A stretch of 64,000 nt of DNA from Stenocarpella maydis (Eukaryota > Ascomycota > Sordariomycetes > Diaporthales > Diaporthaceae), in the NCBI GenBank assembly GCA_002270565.1, contig NQMI01000096.1, positions 121,039 to 185,038 on the forward strand, written 5' to 3'. Positions within the stretch are counted from its first letter, which is position 1. Each line of letters begins with the position of its first letter. Made by a program: the position numbers and the translations under genes. Positions 54,968 through 64,000 of the stretch are shown piece after piece. Under the pieces are notes generated by a model. That model did no database searches. It was not told where the DNA came from and saw only the letters and a program-made list of their open reading frames with translations.

Positions 54968-57156
54968 AACGAGGGCCCGGCCCCGTCGCCGCCGCCGCCG
55001 CCGCCCTCGAGCGCCCTGAGGATCTCCCTGCGCACGCCCCTGCCCGGGCCCCGGAGCGCGCGGCGCCCCGCCTCGCGGTCGGCGCCCCTGCGCACCAGCG
55101 CCTCCACGATGTCGACCTTCTTCCTGGGGTCGCGGAGGTACGCCAGGGCCTGGGACTCGATGGCGATGGTCAGGGGCGTGGACCCCTGGTGGGCGGCGAT
55201 GTTGGGGTCAGCGCCGGCGAGGAGGAGCAGCGCCGCGGTCCTGCCGCGGCCCTGCGAGCAGGCGAGGTAGAGGGCCGTCTTCCTGTGGGCGTCCTGGGCG
55301 TCGACGTCGAGGTCGTGGGGCTCGGGCCGGTGGTGGTGCTGGGGCGCGGCGGTGGGCGGGGCCGTCGAGGCGGACGAGGACGAGAGCCTCCTGCCCTCGT
55401 CGCCGAGGGGCCCCCCCGGCGGCACCGTGCTCGCCCTCCGCAGCCTGTGCTGCAGGAGGGACCTGGTGATGGCCTCCTTGCGGCTCCTGTGGAGGGGCGT
55501 CTGGCGCTGCCTGTCCCGGACCCTGACGCTGGCCCCCTTCTGGAGGAGGACGGCGAGCGCGGCGGCGTTTGAGCTGCTGACGGCGACCAGCAGGGGCGTG
55601 TCCCCGCTGCCGTCCTGGTTCTCGAGGGTGTCCGAATTGTCCGTCATCTGCTGCAGGACCAGCTCGTCCTGGCACCTCTCCGCCGCGTGGTGCAGCGGGG
55701 ACGAGCTCTTGTCGTCCAGCGTGTCGAACCGCGGGCAGTCGTTCTCGACGGAGACGCCGATTCCCTCTCTTGTACACCACTCGAGGGCCCTGTCACATCT
55801 TGTCCGCCGGTGCTCGACGGGGTGGCCAAGGATGTTTTGGAGTTCTTGTTTGAACGCCAGCTGCTGAGACAGCAGGACGGACCGGTGATCCGGGCCGCCG
55901 AGTCCGACCCGGTCTTCGTATAGTTCCGAGAGCTTCTCCCCGGCCTGGCGTATCTTTTCCATGTCCTTTGGGGTCTCCTCGGAATACGCATTGAAAGCCT
56001 TCCTCAGCTCCCTCTCGGCAAGGTCCGTCTGTCTTGTTTCCTTGTATAACAGGCCCAGTTTGTAGTGAAGGCTTAGCCTCTTCTGCCCCGAGGTCGACGC
56101 CCAGGGCAGGGTGAGGATGTTGTTGGTATCTTCTGTGGGGCTCTCTTTGATTATCGTTTCGAGAAGAGAGACCGCCTTCTCCGTAGACCCTTCGACCTTG
56201 CACTTGATCAGAATATCGGCCAACTGTTCTTCCATCGTCTCTCGCTCCTGCTGCAAGAACGCGACTCCATGATGGTTGCTGAGCTCCTCTTTGATCAACA
56301 GCGCTCTTCGTTGGATCTTTTCAGCATTCTCAAACAGACGATATCCCAAGAGCCGCTCCAGATCCTGCCTGTTCTGGTCCCACTCGTGGTCAAGCTGCCT
56401 CCGCGACTTTGCATAGTCTGTCGCCTGGGCCCGGCTGCTGGCTGGGTTTGGATCCACCGGCCTGGGCGTCGAGGTATAACTGGACGAGGTGGCTGCTTTC
56501 GTGCTGACGGACTGGACAACGTACCCAGTAGCATCTTTAGCGAAGGTCCTGATCCCGTATAACGTCGTCTCGAAGGAACGACTGTTGAATTCGTACACCG
56601 TCGCGCGGTGCTGTGCTGTCTGGTCCAGGCTGGCTGCTATCTGGTGAAGCAGGTCTTCGGTCTGGTCAGCCTTGAACCTTGGCGTCTATTAGCTGCATGC
56701 TTCGAATATCTTGTGGCATGGCACTTACAGATTGAGTGTCTGGAATAGAAGATTCAGATATGGTATCGTCTCATCAATTTGATTCTTGGCCTGAGCGATG
56801 GCGGTATCATTTTTCCACAGCTCGTATGCAGCGGCCGCATGTCTCCGCGAGACCCGAGTCGGTGTCTTCCTTCTCAGCACCTCCAGCGGCTCGGTGCAGC
56901 TCCTCTCGATGCCATGGATGAGCTCATAGAGCTCCTTCTCAAAGGGTATGGCGGGTGGCCTCTGCTGGAAGTACCTCTCTAGAACCTTGAGGCACTGCGC
57001 AAGATGCTGTATCTTCTCCTCCAGCCGCCTGACTGTCCTCGGTGCATCCTTGATGGCCACGACCGCGTCCTTCAGTGTCCGCAGCCCGGACGAGACTCCA
57101 CCGATGAGCTGCACGATGGCCGAAGCCGAGCCAATAATCGTCAGTGGGTCTGCCAT
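54775..57156 (-). CDS. HeLo-like N-terminal domain/ankyrin-repeat protein (NLR-related architecture)
   Basis: Minus strand, exons 57156-56729 and 56677-54775, 51-nt intron with GTAAGT donor, 776 residues. Residues 1-145 begin MADPLTIIGSASAIVQLIGG, the hallmark of the fungal Helo_like_N domain at the N-terminus of many NLR-like and ankyrin proteins. The middle (about 200-400) is helical with TPR-like repeats (LHYKLGLLYKETRQTDLAER). Residues of about 460-690 hold ankyrin repeats (SSPLHHAAERC; GDTPLLVAVSSSN; KTALYLACSQGR; ADPNIAAHQGSTPLTIAIES). The C-terminus has a Ser homopolymer. No NB-ARC or NACHT ATPase is seen between the parts. Such proteins are linked to heterokaryon incompatibility and immunity-like cell death; for this one the role is inferred from architecture. 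Confidence 0.85.
54936..54967. repeat. GAC trinucleotide repeat inside the ankyrin gene
   Basis: About ten GAC units, encoding poly-Ser on the minus strand near residue 714. Likely length-variable between strains. Confidence 0.9.
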
Positions 57157-58737
57157 GCTACCTTATTAGCGGACCGAAAGATCAGTGGGCCGTGGTCCTG
57201 GTGGCAGGTTCCGGTGGCCCTCTTGCCGGTGTCAAGTGTCTCGGAAGCCCGGTAAGTGCCGCAGTAGCCTCTGTGCCGGCTCTGTGGAAGGGCACTTAGC
57301 AGAGAAGGTTCGAATGAAGAGCGTGCAATAGGAGATACTCCCGGAACATGCCATTCGTGTGAGCCCATGGGATGTCGATCCGTTGCCGCGCGCGCAGGTA
57401 GGCCGTGCCGTTGGGAACACAAGTTCTAAGTTGCTGGAATTGAGGAGGTGAGGTGCGGGACAGGACGGAGGCTGGGGCGCATCGACAAATGATGGGTAAA
57501 CCCCTGATAGGTACGATCAGACCAGGGCAGAACAGCGTCATCGCCTCCAGGATCATAACTAGCCTGCCTCTTCTCTCAGCCCTGCTGCGGACGGGTGGCT
57601 GAGCCCCTGGACTGCAGGATAAGTGTGGTACAAGATGGCAGCCTGCTCGTCGGCTGACCACACGAGACTTAAGGGACAGAATACTGATGAAGACGGCCGG
57701 GGCGGAAAGGACACCAGAAGGACCTTGGGATGATCATCTCAGCCATGGCTCATCCGGTCTTGCTCCCGGCGCTGCCCCGAAGGATAGGGCTGGTCTCAAG
57801 TCGTGTGGCACTGAGACATACATGCTGCTGGGAACTTTGGCAAGAGGGAGGGGGGAGATGTACGCCCGGCCTATGTGACTCCTCTCGTCAGCCTCCAGTA
57901 ATATCGAGGGGCGGGGTACACACCATCAAGAGGGCCTCCAAACCGTGGGCCCCGTGGGGACTGCAGGCTCTCCGAGGACTGCCCGCATGATACCTCTGGG
58001 GCTGCATTAGGGCCCGGGGGAGAGAGACGACATACGTATTCAACAGGGGGGGGTTCGGGGCTGAAGCTGATTTCTGACAACCAGCCTTGGTATTCTCAAT
58101 GAAACCTCGGAATCCTTCGAGTGGCGGCGAGTTAGCCGTGGACAGCAAACCAAGTAGGACTCTCCACGAGCCTGTTCTTCCCGAGACGTTGTCGGTGAAC
58201 GAGACATTCGTACTAGACTTGTGGATGTACGAAGCAGTCGCACAGCAGTACTGATAATTAGTAATTGACTAGTTCAGCTTTTCATCCGGGCGGCATGCCA
58301 AGAAATTGCTGCATCATCTAGTTGCCTGGTGCCTGGGGATTATACCACTGTGGCTTGCCTAGCCAAACGTGGAGGCTGTGTGTTCAGCCAAAGGGTCGGT
58401 CTTGACTGTAATGATTCTGGTGCTAGGCGAGACCAAAAACACCGCCGGATACGCCCAAGGAATAGCTTTATGACGTGAGAAATGCCCCTCTGCTACCCGG
58501 TGTACCACTCTAGATCCTTGCCTGGTTAGCCCTGTGGTTGTGTTTATATGTATGGCTGCTATGGGTTACCTGTTTCGTCGTCGATCAGGATCCTCCTCCA
58601 TCGTTCAGCTATAGAACAAACTTAGCATTGCAGCAAATCATCACGCTAAGGCGTTCGCAAAGTTAATGTGATGAGACCTGTCTCTACACCGTTGGAAAAG
58701 TACCTCTTGTGGCGTTGAAGATACTCACACACTCACC
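57157..58737. other. Divergent intergenic region, no supported gene
   Basis: 1.58 kb between the ankyrin gene (-) and the transporter gene (+). Short open frames only. Confidence 0.55.
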
Positions 58738-61364
58738 ATGACGGAAAAGCCGGCCCTGAGCCTCGTCGATAGGTTTCGCGCGCAGGTCGAACAGCGCAAT
58801 GTGAATGACATGGCTGTGATTGAGGGGCCTCTCGGTACGTTCTTGACCATCCTCTTTCGCTTCAAGCACATATGTATTCTGTTTGCTGACGGACAGGATG
58901 TTCAGTACACATGAGTGACAAGGAACTCCAGGCCGACGTGAGAGAGTTCTCCAGGTACCTCCCGGACGTCGAGTACGAGGACGTCCTCCGGGCGGCCCGC
59001 GTCGCCAAGGAGATCCGGGCATACGACGACGTCGCGCGCAACTCGGCCACGCAGACGGACCTCCTGGTGACGCTCGACGACGAGGAGAAGGAGGGCCTGG
59101 TCTCGGAGCACGACGAGCTCCGCGGCCAGTTCCGCCAGATCTTCCCCGTCGTCCTGACCGTCGGCTGCGCGGCCTTCCTCCAGGGCCACGTCCAGGCGTC
59201 CATCAACTGCGCGAGCCTCTACGCCCGGTGGCTTGAGTGCCTCTCGCCCGGCTGCGCCGACCTGTCGGGCGTCCTGGGCGGCCGGGGCCGCGAGGGGCTC
59301 TGGCAGTGGAGGCTCGGGGCGACCAACGCGAGCCCGTTCTTTGCCGCCGCCGTCATCGGGGCGCCCTCGTCTCTCCTCTTCAACTTCTGGGTCGGCCGCC
59401 GGGGTGCCATCACCGTTGCTGCGCTCATGATACTGGCGAGCTCGCTCGGCTCTGCGTGGGTGACCTCGTGGCAGCAGCTGGTGTGTGTCAGGATCGTGAA
59501 CGGTATCGGTACGCCTCGCCAACAGCACTTGGGCCCGGCTGAATCGGGCAATCCGCTGACAATAGGCGGCTTTAGGCATGGGCATCAAGGCTGTTAGCAC
59601 CCCTATTCTAGCTGGTGAGATAGCCTTCACCAAATGGCGCGGATCTTCCACACTCATGTGGCAGTTATGGTCAGTATTCAAATCCCGTCTTCCATATCAT
59701 CGGGTAACGCCTTGCCAACGACATTGTTATGAGTCAGGTTCTGTGAAAGCAACTGACCGTTCGGTTGACAAAGGGTCGCGTTCGGAATAGGAGTAGGCTC
59801 CGCGATAAACTTGGGCATCGCTGGGTGGAACCAGGCCACTCGGGCCGACGACCCTAAAGCCAACCAGATCAAGGCCTTGAGAGAAATCCTCGGTGCGCCT
59901 TTTGTGCCAGCTGCCATCCTCCTAGTCGCTCTGTGTTGGTGTATGGAAAGCCCACGGTACTATATGCAACCAAACACGCCGCACCGCAACCCATCTCGAG
60001 CTTACGACATCCTGCTCAAAGCGAGGCAGACAAAGGTTAGACACGCCCGTACAGCTCAGCAACAAGTATTATCCCTGACATGGCCCCCAGCTCCAAGCAC
60101 TGAGGGATCTGTACCTCATCCACAAGTCGGTCGAGCTGGACGAGTACCGATTCATCGCCTCCGAAATCGAGAATGCCGGCATCTCCCATGCCAAGTCCGG
60201 GCTTACATATGCGAACCAGTTCTGGACGGGCGCGCGGTATTGCGCCAGTCAATATGCCCTGCTCTTCAAGCAACAGAAGCTGAGGAATGCAGTGCTGAGC
60301 ACATGCGTGGTGGCTCTGACTCAACAGCTGTGTGGAAGTAGGAACATGTCCCGGGCCACAAAGAAGGGAGCAATCGCTGATGATGCACACAACAATAGTA
60401 AACATATTCGCCTTCTATTCGAGTATGTAGAGTCTCGGCACATAACCCGGACGACTCTGACAGATCAATGGCAGATACCTTCTTTCTCAACTCGAGCGGC
60501 GACAAGCTGAGCGCCATGGGGTACTCCATCGGCTTTGGTAGGTCTGTACGGGCTGTGGATTTCACGATACCGGCTCTGACAAGACCGCAGGGGCCGTCAA
60601 CTTCGTCTTCGGCCTTCTTGCCATACGACGGATCGATACGTGGGGCCGACGGAAACTGATGCTAACCGCGCTGCCTCTGATGAGCCTCTGCCTCGCAGTG
60701 GCCGCAATGCTCTTCATCAATGGTGCGCACCTCGTACCGATAGTGGTCTTCATATACTGTGCGTATCCCAGAAATCTCACTAACCAGGAAGATGCCGCGC
60801 ATATGCTGATGGCTATTGCCAAATAGTGTTTGCAGCGGTGTACTCCCCCAGCCTGGGACCCATCCCGTTCACACTGGCATCCGAGAGTTTCCCACTGGCC
60901 CAACGAGAAGCCGTGAGTTGCAACCCCCCAACAGTCAAGTGCACAAATCACCAGCCCGCAATGCTGACAAAAAGAAATTGAAAACCCAGGGCTGCTCCGT
61001 AGCAATCGCCGTGAACCTCTTCTTCGCCGGCGTGCTGACCCTCGTGTACCCAGAGCTGGACCCGGCGCTGAGGAAGTGGGGCGGGCTGGCGCTCTTCTCG
61101 GGCCTCAACCTCGTGGCCTTTGTGCTGGTGTTCCTGCTGGTGGAGGAGACCAAGGGCTTCAGCCTCGAGGAGCTGTCCCCGGTCTTTGCCGTGCCCAAGC
61201 ACAGGTTCGTCACGTTCCAGCTGGGCTACGTGCGGTACCTGTACCGCAGACACCTGCGCGGGCTCGACGAGGCCGAGCCCGAGTTCTACACTGTCGCGCT
61301 TGATCTGAACCAGCCTGGTGCTCGCGCGCGAAGTGGGGATGAGTCTGAAGTGTCTGAGGAATGA
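58738..61364 (+). CDS. MFS transporter, sugar-porter family
   Basis: Ten exons: 58738-58834, 58897-59508, 59576-59669, 59774-60035, 60091-60337, 60399-60422, 60475-60537, 60591-60758, 60827-60912 and 60990-61364, all GT-AG and in phase, 675 residues. About 110 hydrophilic residues precede the first helix (VVLTVGCAAFLQGHVQ). Family motifs: FWVGRRGAI in the first half, IGMGIKAVSTP, MESPRYYM (usual PESPR), QQLCGINIFAFYS (helix 7), DTWGRRKL in the second half, and EETKGFSLEEL (usual PETKG). The closest style is the large mould group with an extended N-terminus that resembles inositol/sugar porters. The loop after helix 1 is unusual, with three Cys. Substrate unknown. Exon 6 is only 24 nt. Confidence 0.85.
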
Positions 61365-62519
61365 CGCACCAGGAGGCGGACGGGGCGGATGCCCTTGTGC
61401 GCAAAATTGAAGAGCACCATGGTCTACCGAGGATCCGCAAGAATGATCCCAGGGATAATTCTGGGTATCGTGATTTTCATAGTGAATTTTATCTATGCCA
61501 AGCATCGAAAATAGGACAATCACGCCCGGCATGTGGTTCGGAGACTAGGCCAAGACGCACAGTGTAATAACGTGCTGCGACAGTCGTTCTTCTTCTGCTA
61601 AAAGCCATGATTGGCTCATCAAGCAATGGACTGATCCCGAGGTCCACCCGGGCTGGTCTCGAGAAGCGGGCCCACTTGAGCAGAACTCCGGACACAACGC
61701 GACCAACCCGGCCGGTTCCCATCTCCAGAAAAAGATGGTGCCGATCCGGCAAATATAGTGCCAGCAGCCGTGTACGCTACCCTGGGACCCTGCTCCACTA
61801 CTTCGAGAGCATTGTACAAGAGGTATAGGCTGGGCACATATGAATGCATGCCCACCTTCAGCACCAGACGATCGAATGATAGCTTGCTAGACAAGTCCCA
61901 TGATTGAGTAACACTTTCATCGCAAAATTGGTAATCATCGACCTGCTGCGATGGTAGTTCAACCCGGGCGGAGGACATTTCAACATGCGCTAGACCTGAT
62001 CGTCATAGTCCGTCCGTATGCCGCCCCCGTCATCGATACTCTGGCTGATTGAGGCGAACCGGGCGTGAGCATGTCCAATCCCCATGCCGCAAGCAATCGC
62101 GGGTGCGTTGGAAGAGCGAGGCAAGTGCTGCCTCGGCATGGACCAGCAGCCAAGTAACCTTGTGAAGTGCTAGCGTACTGGGGTTGAACAGTCAAGCAGG
62201 TGCCGGCTCACCGAGCGACTCTGGCGTGCAAGGCCTGGGTGCTGGCTTCCGCGCAAATAATTGGTCTCCATTGTGAAGAAGAAGGATGCTTTCCGCTGGT
62301 CGTCTCAGCAATCGAAGAGGGAACTGGCCATTCTATAACCGCGAGACCGGAACCGCAAACACACCCATCAGGGTGGGCCTGGGTGCAGACAGATGCCTCA
62401 GGGGGCCAACCGGGTTGGCATGAGCCTCGGTGGCACCCTCGACTGCCAAATGGCATCCGGATTGCTTAAACTGTAATCTTTGCCAGACTCGGTTCGGACG
62501 AAACAAGCCAAGGGCATCG
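61365..62519. other. Convergent intergenic region, no supported gene
   Basis: 3' flanks of the transporter (+) and CGI121 (-). Only short, overlapping open frames are present. Confidence 0.55.
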
Positions 62520-63201
62520 CTAGACCCCGCGCAAGGCCATGGAGCTCAGGACGAGCATCTCCGCCTCCCTCAGCCGCTTTCTCTCGTCCTTGATATTCTT
62601 GAGAGTAGGCGCGCCGTTGAGCTTGTAGTACTTGGAAACCTTGGCCCAGTCTGTAGTCTTTGCGATTTCGTCATCGGAAAACGGCACGGGGGTGCCCTGC
62701 ACGCTCTCCGAGAGGTGCTTCCACACGTCATCCGCGGTCAACGGCAGGGGCCTGACGTCGGTAAGGAAGAGGACCTTGACGATAATTATATTCCTGACCT
62801 CGGGCGAGATCCCATAGCGGCGATAGGCTTCTGAGATCTGGGCCGGGCGACAGTGTCAGCGCGCCAAAAAAAAAAAAAAAAAAAAAAAAGAGAGTCCCAG
62901 AGAGGGGGGTCTTGGAACCCACGTTGTTGCTGGCGCTGAGGGCGAGCACGGTCTCGGCATGGACGTTGGGAGACTTGAGCCGTCCGTCCAGGAGAATGGA
63001 GAGGGCCTTGTAGGCGGCGGCGAGGACCTGTAGCCTGGAGACGACGGTGGTGGCGTCGATGAAGGCGTACTCGAAGTCGGGGTTGCGGGCGAGGAGCTGC
63101 GACTGCAGATGGCCCGCGTTAGCGACGCCCTTGAAGAAGACGACGTGAACGCTGTGGGTGGCTGGTACGTGCTCGAGGGCGACTGTCTCGAGGAGCGACA
63201 T
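62520..63201 (-). CDS. CGI121: EKC/KEOPS complex subunit Cgi121
   Basis: Minus strand, exons 63201-62923 and 62837-62520, 198 residues. The start at 63201 gives MSLLETVALEHVPATHSVHV; an in-frame ATG at 63255 would add 18 residues that do not look conserved. Landmarks are VVFFKGVANAGHLQSQL, FEYAFIDATTVVSRLQVLAA, RLKSPNVHAETVLALSASNN and, after the intron, ISEAYRRYGISPEVRNIIIV. Cgi121 binds Bud32 and the tRNA 3' end in the KEOPS complex, which makes the t6A37 modification of ANN-reading tRNAs, and the complex also affects telomeres. The length and motifs are those of the family. The 85-nt intron contains a run of about 21 T on the coding strand shortly before the acceptor. Confidence 0.92.
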
Positions 63202-63255
63202 GTCGTCAGACGCTTCGGGACGAGACGTTATTGTGGTTGTCGAATGCAAGAGCAT

Positions 63256-64000
63256 CTTCGTATTAGACTAAGGTTGTTTGTTGCTCTGTCTGGCCAACGG
63301 TTGACGTGGCTGCCAGCTGGTAGTGGGGCCTCCCGCAACTGGTGCCAGCTGGAGCATCCATGGAGATTGGTTTGAATTATACCAAGTAAACCGGGGTATA
63401 TAGCAGTGGTTACTATAGTCATAACGTGGTTTACCAGTGAGTGGACCATATCAGTAAGTGGATCAATTTTGCAATATTCACCAACTCCTATTAACCCTAG
63501 CACCCACTTAAGGCTAAATAATTAATAAAACTAAGTACTAATTAGTACTAACTATACTTCATTGCTTATTTCTAATTAAATTTTTTAATTTACAGGAGTT
63601 AGAATAGGTATAAAAGAGTATATAAGTACTAAGGTTTTAATATTATAATCTTTTTAAATATTAATTATACTTTAAAATTTTATATTAATTTTATACTAAC
63701 TCACTTATTTAAATACTTAATATATTATTATTTTAGATTAATAATATATATTTTATTTCTTAAAAGAAAGAATATTTTTAATGACTTATATTATATAAGA
63801 TTTTTTAAAAAAACCTAATATAAAAAGATTTAATAATGAAGTTATGAAAAATATATATTAATATTTATAAATTTAACTAAATTAAAAAAGATATTTATTA
63901 AATATATCTTAAACTAAAATACTTAAAGATTTTCTTCATAACTTTTTAATACCCCCTTCTAAGTATAAGGATTACAACAAGCCTTAATTAGTCTTTTAAA
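63256..64000. other. AT-rich terminal region
   Basis: From about 63400 the sequence becomes very AT-rich with no open frame of note, resembling the RIP-type islands on the left side of the window. No element could be identified. Confidence 0.6.

Noticed and set aside
1..64000. CRISPR array or bacterial-type operon
   Set aside because: The repeats found are short tandem repeats without spacer structure, and genes have introns and fungal families.

Overview
The window is nuclear DNA of a filamentous ascomycete (Pezizomycotina, probably Sordariomycetes). Genes carry short GT-AG introns, families typical of moulds are present (Clr5, fungal rhodopsin/PTH11-like, CFEM-like, HeLo-like/ankyrin, PTTS-type terpene cyclase, several P450s), and AT-rich blocks hold transposon relics in which Gln codons read as TAG/TAA, the signature of repeat-induced point mutation (RIP). 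There is no sign of bacterial organisation, CRISPR arrays or recognisable tRNA/rRNA genes. The taxonomic call is an inference from gene style, not from a marker gene.

Layout. 1-8.2 kb is a RIP-degraded island: a Ty3/gypsy element (RT, RNase H, integrase, + strand), an unidentified minus-strand mutated ORF, and a mutated Ulp1-like protease ORF. 8.2-9 kb holds a decayed P450 5' end. 11.0-14.7 kb is one long intronless sterol-glucosyltransferase-like gene. 15.0-20.4 kb is a second RIP island with a minus-strand Ty1/copia body flanked by two near-identical terminal repeats that lie in inverted orientation, the right one next to an N in the assembly. 20.4-46.3 kb is an accessory region: a rhodopsin-like gene spliced in frame onto a broken Baeyer-Villiger-type monooxygenase, a Clr5-domain gene, a tail-anchored sulfotransferase-like gene, a rhodopsin-domain membrane protein, a P450 divergent from a terpene cyclase, a small spliced Cys-containing protein, a second P450 with a damaged ExxR motif, and a CFEM-like surface protein. 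48.3-63.3 kb is denser and more conserved: a small acidic conserved protein, a mitochondrial-type membrane protein, proline dehydrogenase, a HeLo-like/ankyrin protein, an MFS sugar-type transporter and the KEOPS subunit Cgi121. 63.4-64.0 kb is again very AT-rich.

Functional reading. The P450 at 32.6-34.7 kb and the terpene cyclase at 36.3-37.4 kb share a divergent promoter of about 1.56 kb and look like the core of a small terpenoid locus; the second P450 and the monooxygenase could once have been tailoring enzymes but both show lesions. The cyclase stops just after the cyclase domain of the bifunctional prenyltransferase/terpene-synthase family, so it would have to take its prenyl diphosphate from another enzyme. 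The P450 of the pair contains three GC-AG introns, an unusual density. The right third of the window is ordinary chromosomal housekeeping.
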